Shown here: piece after piece, positions 17,646-27,065 of the stretch
Numbering within the stretch: the first letter of the stretch is position 1
Layout: the number at the start of each line of letters is the position of its first letter
Program-made: the position numbers and the translations under genes
Assembly (NCBI GenBank): GCA_040905145.1
Contig: JBBDSC010000188.1
Coordinates: forward strand, 1-64,000
DNA length: 64,000 nt
Source of the DNA: DATGMS01 sp040905145
GTDB taxonomy: Bacteria; Bacteroidota; Bacteroidia; Cytophagales; Cyclobacteriaceae
Direction of reading: 5' to 3'
Notes under the pieces: generated by a model
What the model was told of the DNA's origin: nothing
The model's database searches: none
What the model saw: only the letters and a program-made list of their open reading frames with translations

Positions 17646-20231
17646 CTAAAACAACCCTAGTTGGTCCTCCCCTTCATCTTTTATCTTAAAATCTATGGTA
17701 TTGCCTACCTCCAGATCTTTCCCCCCCGACTGATTTTCTTCCTTTTTCACCGGAGCAATAGGCTGGATTTCCTTAATACCGTGATTTGAGATCCTGTTGC
17801 CCACAGATTTCCATCCTTTTACATCAACGAGCATGTCCAAATCATATTCCGACTCTATTATTTCCTTTCCTTTTTGCAATAGGATTCTTGCTTGGGGTTG
17901 TTTTTCAGTAGAAACCAGTTTCAAATAAGACTGCTTATGATCAGAGATAAAGTTGAATTTTTTGTTTACCGTAGAAGTCTCTATCAAAAATCTTTTGACA
18001 TAGAAATTCTTGCTGCCTCCATCATAATAAATACCGGAAATTACTTTTTGAGGATCAAATTTTTCGATCAGCAACAGGTCAGAAAAATTGTACCGGTTGG
18101 ATACATCAAAAGAAGTAATTTCATAGGAGCCATCCTTGTAAAAGGCAATAATTTTATCGTCTCCCAGAAAGTTCCCAATAAGCTTACCCCTTTGATCGGT
18201 ATTTAATTTACCGACATGTTCATCAAAATAAATATCCAAACCACCCAAAGTAGATTTTCCTTCCATTTTGAGCTGAACTTTCCTTATCGGATACTTGGTA
18301 AGGATATTGCCTTGCGCACCTCTTCCTTTTATTTCAATAGTGGAAAAATCAAAATCAAAAACCTTTACCCTTGCCTTGGCCCCTTGTGTGAGATATATGG
18401 TAACAATCTCTGCTTCCCCATTGGGATTGGCCGTAAAATAAAGGATTTTAGAACCTTTACTTCCCTTGGTCAATACATATTCTCTGTCCCTGGTGACACT
18501 AAGTATCTGGAACCTTTTGACCATTGCCTTTCCCGTACTGCCATCCAGGTAAATGAGGTTGTAGACCATTCTTTCGTCACCTTTTCTATAAACGGCCACA
18601 TGGAGGATATCTTTTCCAACAAACACCTTATCCTGGATTTTGGTGACCACACAGGTCCCGTCTTTTTTGAAGGCAATAATATCATCCAAATCAGAGCAGT
18701 CACAAACAAATTCATCCTTCTTTAAGCCATACCCAATAAAACCATCGGTCCTGTTTACGTATAGTTTGGCATTATTGGCTGCCACTACAGTAGCTTCTAT
18801 GGTATCAAAAGCTTGGATTTCTGTCTTACGCTCCCGCCCTTTACCGTACTTTTCCAATAGATCCTCGAAATACTTAATGGCATAGGCTGTAAGATGCTTC
18901 AGGTTATGGTTTACTTCTTTTAATTCATTCTCCAGTCTTTTCATCAACTCGTCCGCTTTAAAAGCATCGAATTTTGAAATACGCTTGATCTTTATTTCCG
19001 TAAGGCGGACAATGTCCTCTTTGGTGATTTCCCGATAAAAGTCAGGTTTAAAGGGATCCAGGCCTCTATCTATTGTTTCTATTACTGCTTCCCAGGTTTC
19101 ACATTCTTCTATATCCCTATAAATCCTGTTTTCGATAAATATTTTTTCCAGTGAAGAGAAGAGCAATCTTTCCAGCAATTCTTCCCTTCTGATTTCCAGC
19201 TCTCTCTTTAAAAGGAATTTAGTCTGCTTGGTATTGAAGGCCAAAATTTCATTGACATTCAAAAAGACCGGCTTTTCCCCAATGATCACACAGGCATTGG
19301 GAGAAATGGATATTTCACAATCCGTAAAAGCATAAAGTGCATCGATCGTCATGCCTGGGGACTGGCCGGGAGCTAACTGGATCTGGATCTCAACATCCTT
19401 GGCAGTGTTGTCTACTACTTTTTTGATTTTAATTTTTCCTTTATCATTGGCTTTGATAATGGATTCGATCAAGGAATTAGTGGTTATACCGAAAGGAATA
19501 TCCTTGATCAACAAAGTTTTATTGTCCTCCTCCTCAATCCTGGCCCTTACCTTGACCCTGCTCCCCCTAAGTCCTTCATTGTATTCGGAAAAGTCTGCCA
19601 TTCCACCTGTTGGGAAATCCGGTAAAATATTGGTGGTGCCGCCTTTCAAGACTTCAATAGATGCCTTTATTAGTTCGTGGAAATTATGGGGAAGAACTTT
19701 GGTGGATAATCCTACGGCAATCCCCTCTACTCCTTGCGCCAGCAGCAGAGGGAACTTTACAGGTAAAGTAACAGGTTCCTTTTTCCTTCCATCATAAGAA
19801 AGCTGCCATTCAGTGGTCTGTGGATTAAAGACGACCTCCAGGGCAAACTTGGAGAGTCTAGCTTCAATATATCTGGCTGCCGCTGCCCCATCGCCGGTTC
19901 GGATATCCCCCCAGTTCCCTTGGGTTTCAATCAATAAATCTTTTTGCCCGAGATTTACAATAGCATCACTGATAGAAGCATCACCATGTGGGTGATATTG
20001 CATGGTCTGTCCGATGATATTGGCCACTTTATTGAACCGGCCATCATCCATTTCCTTCATGGCATGAAGGATACGTCTTTGTACAGGCTTCAGACCATCT
20101 TCTATCGTCGGTACTGCCCTTTCCAATATTACATAAGATGCATAATCGAGAAACCAATCTTTATACATGCCCGTTACCGGGATCGACTCATGTAGACTTT
20201 CTTCTGGGTCTTCCTTTTCTATATCACTCAT
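17646..20231 (-). CDS. parC: DNA topoisomerase IV subunit A
   Basis: Cleaves and rejoins DNA to separate daughter chromosomes, with ParE as partner. The 861 residues begin with the winged-helix/tower core (DYASYVILERAVPTIEDGLK). The active-site tyrosine is in the GAAAARYIEARLSKFA segment. A C-terminal propeller region (about 520-800) follows with degenerate blades. In the quinolone-contact helix the sequence is HPHGDASISDAIV, so the serine commonly found there in enterobacteria is alanine, common in Bacteroidota ParC as far as I recall. It lies 58 bp after parE. GyrA is the alternative, but pairing with an adjacent ParE-type subunit and the C-terminal sequence favour ParC. Confidence 0.92.
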   Translation of the reverse strand: MSDIEKEDPEESLHESIPVTGMYKDWFLDYASYVILERAVPTIEDGLKPVQRRILHAMKEMDDGRFNKVANIIGQTMQYHPHGDASISDAIVNLGQKDLLIETQGNWGDIRTGDGAAAARYIEARLSKFALEVVFNPQTTEWQLSYDGRKKEPVTLPVKFPLLLAQGVEGIAVGLSTKVLPHNFHELIKASIEVLKGGTTNILPDFPTGGMADFSEYNEGLRGSRVKVRARIEEEDNKTLLIKDIPFGITTNSLIESIIKANDKGKIKIKKVVDNTAKDVEIQIQLAPGQSPGMTIDALYAFTDCEISISPNACVIIGEKPVFLNVNEILAFNTKQTKFLLKRELEIRREELLERLLFSSLEKIFIENRIYRDIEECETWEAVIETIDRGLDPFKPDFYREITKEDIVRLTEIKIKRISKFDAFKADELMKRLENELKEVNHNLKHLTAYAIKYFEDLLEKYGKGRERKTEIQAFDTIEATVVAANNAKLYVNRTDGFIGYGLKKDEFVCDCSDLDDIIAFKKDGTCVVTKIQDKVFVGKDILHVAVYRKGDERMVYNLIYLDGSTGKAMVKRFQILSVTRDREYVLTKGSKGSKILYFTANPNGEAEIVTIYLTQGAKARVKVFDFDFSTIEIKGRGAQGNILTKYPIRKVQLKMEGKSTLGGLDIYFDEHVGKLNTDQRGKLIGNFLGDDKIIAFYKDGSYEITSFDVSNRYNFSDLLLIEKFDPQKVISGIYYDGGSKNFYVKRFLIETSTVNKKFNFISDHKQSYLKLVSTEKQPQARILLQKGKEIIESEYDLDMLVDVKGWKSVGNRISNHGIKEIQPIAPVKKEENQSGGKDLEVGNTIDFKIKDEGEDQLGLF

Positions 20232-20289
20232 TTTAACTCAAATATTTCCCTTTCACTTCACCAATTAAGGCCAATCCTGCTTTTCTCTA

Positions 20290-22200
20290 TCAGGCTACCT
20301 CACTCTCCTCTTCCTTTTCCTTGACCTTTTCTTTGACTGCGGGTTCCTCATGAACAATATCCTTCTCTATCTTGAGGTTATCGATAATAAAAAGTTGCCG
20401 GTTGGGGGTGTTTTTTCCCATATAGAAGGCCAGCAATTCTGCCACTTTGGTGTCCTTTTTTAATATGATAGGCTCCAAGCGGATATCCTCCCCTATAAAT
20501 CCACCAAATTCCCCAGGTGAAATCTCTCCCAATCCTTTAAATCGCGTAATTTCAGGTTTATTTCCTAATTTATGGACCGCTCTTTGCCTTTCTTCATCAG
20601 AATAACAATAGATGGTTTCTTTCTTATTCCTCACCCTGAACAGTGGCGTATCCAGAATGTATAGGTGCCCATTTTTGACCAAATCAGGGAAAAACTGTAG
20701 AAAATAGGTCATGATCAACAAGCGGATGTGCATTCCGTCCACATCGGCATCCGTGGCAATTACAATCTTTCTGTACCGTAGATTTTCAATGCCATCTTCA
20801 ATGTTCAATGCATGTTGAAGCAAATTGAACTCTTCATTTTCATATACCACTTTTTTGGTCATTCCATAGCAGTTCAAAGGCTTGCCCCGAAGGGAAAAGA
20901 CCGCTTGGGTCTGCACATTCCTTGATTTGGTAATCGACCCAGAAGCGGAATCCCCTTCGGTCAGAAAAAGCATTGTTTCATTTTTTGCTTCCACATTGGC
21001 CTTGGGATCGTCATAATGCACCCTACAATCCCTAAGTTTCTTGTTGTGCAGGTTGGCCTTTTTCGCCCGTTCGTTGGCCAGTTTTTTTATTCCCGAAATC
21101 TCCTTCCGCTCCCGTTCTGATTGAAGGATCCTTTTTAGTAAATCAGTCGCTACAGTAGGGTTTTTGTGCAGATAATTATCCAGTTCTGTCTTTATAAAAT
21201 CATTCACAAAAGTCCTTATGGTCGGCCCATCCGGGCCTACACTATGGGAACCCAATTTTGTTTTTGTCTGGGATTCAAAAACAGGTTCCTGTACTCTCAC
21301 CGCTACTGCCGCTACTATACTCTGTCTGATATCGGAGGCATCGAAATCCTTTTTGAAGAATTCCCTGATTGCCCTTACGACCGCCTCCCTGAAGGCTGCA
21401 AGATGCGTCCCCCCCTGTGTGGTAAACTGCCCATTAACGAAGGAATAGTATTCCTCCCCGTATTGGTTAGAATGTGTAATACCTACTTCGATATCGGTTC
21501 CTTTCAAATGGATGATGGGATATCTTCTGCTTTCTTCATCCAATTTTCTACCTACAAGATCCAGCAGTCCTTTTTCGGAATAAAATTTCTTGCCGTTGTA
21601 ATTAATGATGAGCCCCGCATTTAAGAAGGCGTAATTCCAGATCTGATCCTCCAGGTATTCCGGAATAAAATGGTAATTTTTAAAAACTGAGGCATCAGGG
21701 GAAAATGTTATCTTTGTACCACTTCGATCTGAAGACTCTTCTATTTCTTTATCAACGACCAAAATCCCTTTTTCAAATTCAGCCACTTTTGTCGATCCAT
21801 CCCTAAAGGACTGGACTTTAAAATATTCAGATAACGCATTAACTGCTTTGGTACCTACCCCATTCAATCCGACAGATTTTTGGAATGCTCCTGAATCGTA
21901 TTTACCTCCGGTATTGATTTTGGAGACACAATCGATCACTTTACCCAAGGGTATACCACGTCCATAATCCCTGATTTCCACTTTATGCTCCGTGATCTTA
22001 ATATCAATGGTACGCCCATAACCCATCATGTGCTCATCAATACTGTTGTCCAATATTTCCTTTACCAGGACATAGATCCCATCATCCTGAGCGCTTCCAT
22101 CACCTAACTTGCCGATGTACATCCCAGGCCTGAGCCTGATATGTTCTCTCCAATCCAAGGATTTAATGCTATCTTCAGTATATTGTACACTTTTTGCCAT
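20290..22200 (-). CDS. parE: DNA topoisomerase IV subunit B
   Basis: ATPase subunit of topoisomerase IV. The GHKL ATP site (KEILDNSIDEHMMGYG, DYGRGIPLG, GLNGVGTKAVNALSE) occupies about residues 45-125. A transducer domain follows, then the TOPRIM domain with LTEGDSASGS near 415 and metal-binding ATDADVDGMHIRLL near 500. It is 636 residues with a charged C-terminal tail (VKEKEEESEVA). It lies directly upstream of parC and 30 bp downstream of a membrane-protein gene, so the three genes may share a transcript. Confidence 0.94.
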   Translation of the reverse strand: MAKSVQYTEDSIKSLDWREHIRLRPGMYIGKLGDGSAQDDGIYVLVKEILDNSIDEHMMGYGRTIDIKITEHKVEIRDYGRGIPLGKVIDCVSKINTGGKYDSGAFQKSVGLNGVGTKAVNALSEYFKVQSFRDGSTKVAEFEKGILVVDKEIEESSDRSGTKITFSPDASVFKNYHFIPEYLEDQIWNYAFLNAGLIINYNGKKFYSEKGLLDLVGRKLDEESRRYPIIHLKGTDIEVGITHSNQYGEEYYSFVNGQFTTQGGTHLAAFREAVVRAIREFFKKDFDASDIRQSIVAAVAVRVQEPVFESQTKTKLGSHSVGPDGPTIRTFVNDFIKTELDNYLHKNPTVATDLLKRILQSERERKEISGIKKLANERAKKANLHNKKLRDCRVHYDDPKANVEAKNETMLFLTEGDSASGSITKSRNVQTQAVFSLRGKPLNCYGMTKKVVYENEEFNLLQHALNIEDGIENLRYRKIVIATDADVDGMHIRLLIMTYFLQFFPDLVKNGHLYILDTPLFRVRNKKETIYCYSDEERQRAVHKLGNKPEITRFKGLGEISPGEFGGFIGEDIRLEPIILKKDTKVAELLAFYMGKNTPNRQLFIIDNLKIEKDIVHEEPAVKEKVKEKEEESEVA

Positions 22201-22230
22201 TTGAGTTTAATGTTTGATCCTATTATAAAA

Positions 22231-22722
22231 TTACGCTGATTGGATTTGCTTGATTTTTTTTCCTAATATGACAAATAAAGTCACTATCCAAACCATAAAA
22301 AACAGGGGCACTGAATAAAATATTAAATCAATTCCACCACTGTCCATCCCGTTCAAACTATTGATACGGAGTATATAGAAGGCCATGATAAAAAGGCTAA
22401 TATTAATAATTCCTATAAAGGAATAAATCCAGGCAAGCATTTGGTCCCTAAATGGATCCCCTACCACTAACAATTTCCTGACTCTGCTTATAAACTGATT
22501 TTCAACCAATTTTGCCGGTACAATTACCAGGAGGTTCAAAACCACAAATGCTGCTATTGCAATAAAAAAGAAAGCGTCCCGCGAAATTTGCTTGATTGGA
22601 TAACCCGTCTCATTTACCTCGTAGGACACCTTTTCGGGCAATCCAGCATAAATATAAAGAAAGCCTGCGATAAAGAATAAAATGGAAAGAAAGTAAAATA
22701 CTTTTGCGAATCTTGAATACAT
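22231..22722 (-). CDS. Four-helix membrane protein, unknown
   Basis: A 163-residue integral membrane protein, function not recognised. Four hydrophobic helices are visible: about 9-30 (VFYFLSILFFIAGFLYIY), 50-73, 93-117 and 130-152. It has no cysteine pairs and no charged catalytic motif, and ends in a short basic tail (GKKIKQIQSA). The layout loosely recalls DUF1648-type proteins. Located immediately before parE on the same strand, yet a link to DNA topology is not implied. Confidence 0.65.
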   Translation of the reverse strand: MYSRFAKVFYFLSILFFIAGFLYIYAGLPEKVSYEVNETGYPIKQISRDAFFFIAIAAFVVLNLLVIVPAKLVENQFISRVRKLLVVGDPFRDQMLAWIYSFIGIINISLFIMAFYILRINSLNGMDSGGIDLIFYSVPLFFMVWIVTLFVILGKKIKQIQSA

Positions 22723-23040
22723 AAGGTTACTTCTATTAAGCCGCTAATATAAAGATTAAAGATTACAGAAGAGAATAAACTGTTTTACTGTTTTTGCTTC
22801 ATTTCCGCTCAAAATCCAAATACCGTTTACTAAAGACTTGGGGAATAGGTTAATAAGAACATTAGATTGTTACCTTAATGATCATTTTGTTTTGACTGAA
22901 AAGAATAATAATTGGATGGTCTTTTAAAATCTTCTTGTAAAAAACTTATTAATCCCCGCCTATCATATTAAGGAATCTCATCGTACTTTTGTCCATCTTT
23001 GATAAAGGAATACGATAAAGCGCTATAAAAATCCCAAAAA
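22723..23040 (+). promoter_or_regulatory. Divergent intergenic region with -7 box
   Basis: This 318-bp region separates two divergent genes. TACTTTTG at 22984-22991 matches TAnnTTTG and lies about 50 bp before the plus-strand lipoprotein gene; no clear -33 box is at the right distance. Nothing else is recognised. Confidence 0.4.
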
Positions 23041-23433
23041 ATGTTTGTTAAATCAGTGAAAGCAATTATTGCAATTATTATTATAGCTACAAGTACATTT
23101 TCATGTTCTTCCAAATTGGAAACGGGCAATATCAATATGGAAAATTGGAAAAAGGATCGATATGGCTGCATGGGATTAAGGATAAAAGACCTGGAGGAAT
23201 TGGAAAAGATCAAAAACACCTTTTTGGAAGCCAATAATCAAGAGCTGATCATGACGTTTGGAAGGCCGGACCGGGTTGAATTATTGAACAAAAGCCAAAG
23301 CTTCTTTTTTTATTTTCTGGAACCTTCAGGCTTTTGTGAAGGGGAAGAAGAAAGAGAACCCTTGAAGGTTCTCTTTCGCCTAAATGCCATAAGTAGGGTA
23401 AGCGAAGTGACAATCACTACCTTGGACCCCTAA
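23041..23433 (+). CDS. Small predicted lipoprotein
   Basis: A 130-residue protein with a hydrophobic N-terminus (VKAIIAIIIIATSTFSCSS) and lipobox cysteine Cys22, therefore probably a lipoprotein. The mature part (ENWKKDRYGCMGLRIKDLEELEK, later GRPDRVELLNKSQSFFFYFLEP) resembles the small SmpA/OmlA-like or outer-membrane assembly-type domains only in outline; no firm family is recognised. Two cysteines in the mature part (in RYGCMG and GFCEG) could form a disulphide. A perfect 10-bp inverted repeat lies inside its 3' part. Confidence 0.65.
   Translation: MFVKSVKAIIAIIIIATSTFSCSSKLETGNINMENWKKDRYGCMGLRIKDLEELEKIKNTFLEANNQELIMTFGRPDRVELLNKSQSFFFYFLEPSGFCEGEEEREPLKVLFRLNAISRVSEVTITTLDP
23351..23376. 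repeat. Perfect inverted repeat inside a gene
   Basis: AAAGAGAACC (23351-23360) and GGTTCTCTTT (23367-23376) form a 10-bp perfect stem with a 6-nt loop, within the last quarter of the small lipoprotein gene. Terminator-like in shape but without a long U-run. Confidence 0.5.
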
Positions 23434-23462
23434 AGCATTCTATCCTAATTTTTATGTGAAGG

Positions 23463-24386
23463 TCAATCCATAAAGCAGAGTGCCGCAGCACCAAGTGTGC
23501 CTGCGTTATTTTCCAGCGAGGCTTTCTTTAATTTCAAATCGCCCAGGTAATAATTCGTTAAATATTGCCTTATTGTCTTTTCCAAAGAAGGCATCATGAA
23601 TTGCAGGCCGGCAGATATCCCGCCCCCAAAGTATACTTCATTTACATCCAATATCCTGATGGCAGAAACAATCGCCTCACCCAATATATCACCAACTTCT
23701 TCAAAAACCATCAGTGAAACCGAATTCCCAGCAACGGCCGTATCGACCAGAAGGTGAGTGCCCAATTCTTGATCCACTAATTCCCCGGCCTTTTCAGGAT
23801 AGGCATGGATCATTCTTTCCATTATTTTAAGAATACCATTCCTTCCTATCAACGTTTCCAATCTGGCATTTCCCCTCGAAAGCATATGGCCCATTTCCAT
23901 GGCATTTCCCCGGCCTCCTTTGAATATTTTGCCGTCATCTATCATTGCGCTTCCTATACCCGTGCCCATAGTGATAAAAAGAAAATCCCGTGAGGGATTG
24001 GAGGTGCCATACTTGAGTTCCCCAACGGCTGCTGCACTTGCATCATTTTCAATATAAAAAGTGATATCGGGATATCTTTCTGAAAGACGGTGCTTCAAAT
24101 TAAATCCATTCAATTCAGGAATAGCAGGTATTTCCAGTGCGGTGGTCCTATCCTTGCTGATCAAGCCAGGAAGTCCTATGCCTACTTGGTTTACTTCCGG
24201 ATATTTGGCCAGGTATTTCCCCACCACTTCAAGGAAGCATTCATTAAATCCCCGTAGTTCCTCCCGATAACCTTTGGTGTCTTCTTTGTCAAATGAAATA
24301 ATTTCCCCTTCACGGCTTACCAGCCCTACTTTAAGATGGGTCCCCCCTACATCAATACCCATAAAATGGTTCGACTGTTTATTCAT
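23463..24386 (-). CDS. ROK-family sugar kinase
   Basis: Cytoplasmic sugar kinase of the ROK family, probably a glucokinase. The phosphate-binding DVGGTHLKVG (residues 11-20) is at the N-terminus. VGIGLPGLISKD, the catalytic-site segment IENDASAAAVGE and the ATP-binding TMGTGIGSAMIDDG follow. The EMGHM histidine is present, but the ROK zinc cluster CxCGxxGCxE is absent (SRGNARLETLIGRNG occupies its place). This recalls the zinc-free polyphosphate/ATP glucokinase branch. It is 307 residues long and convergent with the small lipoprotein gene, 29 bp apart. Confidence 0.82.
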   Translation of the reverse strand: MNKQSNHFMGIDVGGTHLKVGLVSREGEIISFDKEDTKGYREELRGFNECFLEVVGKYLAKYPEVNQVGIGLPGLISKDRTTALEIPAIPELNGFNLKHRLSERYPDITFYIENDASAAAVGELKYGTSNPSRDFLFITMGTGIGSAMIDDGKIFKGGRGNAMEMGHMLSRGNARLETLIGRNGILKIMERMIHAYPEKAGELVDQELGTHLLVDTAVAGNSVSLMVFEEVGDILGEAIVSAIRILDVNEVYFGGGISAGLQFMMPSLEKTIRQYLTNYYLGDLKLKKASLENNAGTLGAAALCFMD

Positions 24387-24589
24387 AATTTTACTTATAG
24401 GTTTATTCTACTAAAGTAGCAAACAGATTGGCTTAGTTCCTAAATTCCTCAGAAAAGTCTTGAAATTTTTAATTCACGATTGGGCATGGAAAAAAGGTTT
24501 TTCCATTACAAGTTAATTATTTTTCGATCAATTGTTTTGCATTTAACTATTTATTCGCTATTTTGGTAAACATATCAAACCAAACTACC

Positions 24590-24949
24590 ATGAAAATGCA
24601 TCCTAATGAATTATTCCTTTACTACAATCCAGGACAATCCGTGGATAAGCAGGCCAGGGCATACGCCCGGTCTGTCTCTAAAAATGTCAACGAGATAAAC
24701 ATACAAAAGGAAAGGATAACCACTACGGGATGGAGAAATATTTTGGATAAATTAAACCTAAGAGCTAAGGATTTATTAAACAGATCCCACCCCGATTACC
24801 AAACACATATCGCAGGCAAGACTTGGGATGATGAAAGTTGGCTTAATATTTTAGTAAACTTTCCGCACCTGGTTAAAGCGCCTATTGCTATCAAAAAGGA
24901 CAAAGCAGTATTTTGTACCAGCCCATCGGAAGTATTAAAACTGAGTTAA
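24590..24949 (+). CDS. ArsC/Spx-like thioredoxin-fold protein
   Basis: A 119-residue protein of the ArsC-related thioredoxin fold: an N-terminal strand (ELFLYYNPGQSVDKQARAYA), a middle helix and TTTGWRNILDKLNLRAKDLLN, and the late KAPIAIKKDKAVFCTSPSEVLKL segment with the conserved cis-proline region. The usual N-terminal catalytic cysteine (as in CxxC or CxS) is missing: NPGQS stands there. It is therefore unlikely to be an active arsenate reductase. The start at 24590 is preferred because the earlier TTG at 24563 lies in a likely promoter (TTTG, 19 nt, TATTTTGG). Its stop overlaps that of the convergent next gene in TTAA. Confidence 0.65.
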   Translation: MKMHPNELFLYYNPGQSVDKQARAYARSVSKNVNEINIQKERITTTGWRNILDKLNLRAKDLLNRSHPDYQTHIAGKTWDDESWLNILVNFPHLVKAPIAIKKDKAVFCTSPSEVLKLS

Positions 24950-25776
24950 CCAACCAGTTCAATTCCATTTTTCAGCAACTTGATTCTTTTGAGTTTATAG
25001 AGTTGCCCAATGGATTGCTTAAAGTGCTTTTTACTCATCCCAAGTAACTGTTTGATTTCTTCGGGGGATGATTTATCATGAAGGGGCAAAAACTTCTTAT
25101 CTTTTAGGGAAGCTAAAATTTTTTCTGCCCCTTCTTCGTATTTTTGCCTCCCAAGTGGAGTGAGTTGAAGATCCAATTTACCGTCATCCCTTTTTTTCTT
25201 TATAAATGCACGTTTCCGATCTCCAATTTGGATGTCTTCAAAAGTTTCGTTTTGGTAAATTATCCCCTCAAAGCTGCTTTCGATCAAAACTTTGTAACCT
25301 AAATTCGTTTTATCAAAAATCAATACTTCTACTTCCTGTCCTTCCTCAAAGCCACGGGTATCATTAAGAAGGAAATCTTCATATTTCGCTACTCCTATTA
25401 ATCTATCTGTCTGGTGATCCACACATACCCGGATCAGGTGCTTCTCGCCCACTTCCATTTCCCTTGGCATTTCTGATTTTGGGACGAAAAGATCTTTTTG
25501 GAGGCCCCAATCCATAAAGGCCCCAAATTTGGCCAGTTCTTTGACTTCCATTACGGCAAATTCATCAACCAAGGCTTTAGGAGTATCTGTCACCGCTACA
25601 GGACGATCTTCACTATCGGTGTATACAAACACTTCAATTTCATCCCCCTCACTTTCGTTTCCCTTCAAGTAGCTTTGAGGGAGTAATATCTCGCCACTCT
25701 CTTGAAGTGCTAAATATGCCCCATTGGGAGTAAATCTATTGATCAATAAACTGGTGATTTTTCCAAGTTCTTTCAT
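24946..25776 (-). CDS. CvfB-like S1 RNA-binding protein
   Basis: A 276-residue cytoplasmic protein of the CvfB/YitL family: several S1-type OB folds in tandem (about 5-60, 62-135 with KELAKFGAFMDWGLQKDLFVP, and 140-205 with EGIIYQNETFEDIQIGDRKRA) and a C-terminal winged helix (LGMSKKHFKQSIGQLYKLKRI). Family members bind RNA and affect gene expression in Gram-positive bacteria; the role here is inferred. The start at 25776 (MKELGKITSLLI) is preferred over the TTG at 25800. A good promoter lies just upstream. Its 3' end overlaps the convergent ArsC-like gene by four bases. Confidence 0.8.
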   Translation of the reverse strand: MKELGKITSLLINRFTPNGAYLALQESGEILLPQSYLKGNESEGDEIEVFVYTDSEDRPVAVTDTPKALVDEFAVMEVKELAKFGAFMDWGLQKDLFVPKSEMPREMEVGEKHLIRVCVDHQTDRLIGVAKYEDFLLNDTRGFEEGQEVEVLIFDKTNLGYKVLIESSFEGIIYQNETFEDIQIGDRKRAFIKKKRDDGKLDLQLTPLGRQKYEEGAEKILASLKDKKFLPLHDKSSPEEIKQLLGMSKKHFKQSIGQLYKLKRIKLLKNGIELVG

Positions 25777-25807
25777 GGCTGATGGCTGATTATCCTTCAA
25801 ATGATCC

Positions 25808-25836
25808 CAAAGTTACATAAATAAGATGCAAAACAA
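25808..25836 (-). promoter_or_regulatory. Candidate promoter of the CvfB-like gene
   Basis: On the minus strand TTG (25834-25836), 18 nt, then TAACTTTG (25808-25815), a full match to TTG-N17-23-TAnnTTTG. Transcription would begin about 25 bp before the chosen start codon. Confidence 0.6.
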
Positions 25837-26168
25837 CTCTTCAACCGCTTGCTTTTTCTCTCCTGACTTTTGCCAGGTCATGTCCTGAATCAGTTGACTT
25901 TTTCTTTGTCTTTTTGATCTCTTAAATGGCCTTCCATGCAAAGATTAAAACCGGGTAAAATTCATGATTATTAACCAATCCCTTACTGAACGACATTAAT
26001 TATTAATGATGAATAAGAAATTATAATAATTCTTGACTCATAATTCATAATTCCCCCTAACTTCACATCCAACATTAGATTGTGACCTTTCCAGAATAAT
26101 TGCGGGCATTGTGGAGGTTGTATCCTCCCTTATTATCCTATTAATATTGCCTTTTAAAAGCAAATTTT
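25837..26168. other. Divergent intergenic, low complexity
   Basis: AT-rich, with tandem-like AATTAT/TAATTA runs around 25995-26060 and a small GGAGG/CCTCC hairpin at 26113-26128. No gene is seen. It should hold the promoter of the dehydrogenase gene. Confidence 0.4.
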
Positions 26169-27065
26169 ATGCATCACTATGAAAACATCTCAGTAATAGG
26201 CTCTGGTACCATGGGGAATGGCATTGCCCATGCTTTTGCACAATTTGGACATCAGGTATCTCTTATTGATCTCAATGAAGAAGCGTTGGACAAGGCTTTA
26301 CAGGCCATTGACGGAAATTTTGATAGACAAATATCAAAGGGATTATACACTGAACCAGAAAAAGAAAAGGCCTTAAAAAATATCAGCACTTATACTCAAA
26401 TTGCTGATGGCGTAAAAAATGCCGACCTTGTAATCGAGGCCGCCACGGAAAATCTCGCCATTAAACTGGATATTTTCAGGGAGTTGGATAAGGTCTGTCC
26501 GGATAAAACCATTCTCGCTTCCAACACCTCCTCCATTTCCATTACCAAGTTAAGTTCAGCCACCGATAGGCCCACAAAAGTAATCGGCATGCATTTTATG
26601 AACCCCGTGCCCGTAATGAGGCTTGTGGAGGTAATCAGAGGTTTTTCAACCTCAGTTGAAGTTACTTCTTCCATCATGAACCTTTCCCGAAACCTGGACA
26701 AAGAACCTGTTGAGGTGAGGGATTATCCCGGATTTGTAGCCAATCGGATTTTAATGCCCATGATCAATGAGGCCGTTTATGCCTTATATGAAGGAGTGAC
26801 CGGGGTTGAAGAAATCGATAAAGTCATGAAGCTGGGCATGGCCCATCCCATGGGGCCTTTGCAATTGGCGGATTTTATAGGACTTGATGTCTGCCTTGCT
26901 ATCCTGAGGGTATTGTATGAAGGTTTTGGCAACCCCAAATATGCTCCCTGCCCTCTTTTGATCAACATGGTGGAAGCAGGACAAAATGGCATCAAAAACG
27001 GTGAAGGTTTTTACGTATATACCAAAGGCAGTAAGGAGTTAATGGTGTCAAAAAGGTTTCCCTAA
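26169..27065 (+). CDS. 3-hydroxybutyryl-CoA dehydrogenase
   Basis: NAD-dependent 3-hydroxyacyl-CoA dehydrogenase of the single-domain PaaH/Hbd type, oxidising 3-hydroxyacyl-CoA in beta-oxidation or butyrate-type metabolism. The Rossmann signature GSGTMGNGIAHAFAQFG lies at residues 11-27. The catalytic segment is SNTSSISITKLS, then GMHFMNPVPVMRLVEVI with the active histidine. A C-terminal helical domain follows (GFVANRILMPMINEAV, HPMGPLQLADFIGLD). It is 298 residues long, complete, and ends GFYVYTKG as usual. No other beta-oxidation gene is adjacent, and its stop overlaps that of the convergent next gene by four bases. Confidence 0.9.
   Translation: MHHYENISVIGSGTMGNGIAHAFAQFGHQVSLIDLNEEALDKALQAIDGNFDRQISKGLYTEPEKEKALKNISTYTQIADGVKNADLVIEAATENLAIKLDIFRELDKVCPDKTILASNTSSISITKLSSATDRPTKVIGMHFMNPVPVMRLVEVIRGFSTSVEVTSSIMNLSRNLDKEPVEVRDYPGFVANRILMPMINEAVYALYEGVTGVEEIDKVMKLGMAHPMGPLQLADFIGLDVCLAILRVLYEGFGNPKYAPCPLLINMVEAGQNGIKNGEGFYVYTKGSKELMVSKRFP

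Noticed and set aside
17646..22200. Gyrase rather than topoisomerase IV
   Set aside because: The adjacent pair, the subunit order parE-parC and the C-terminal region without an obvious GyrA box favour topoisomerase IV, though this is by eye only.
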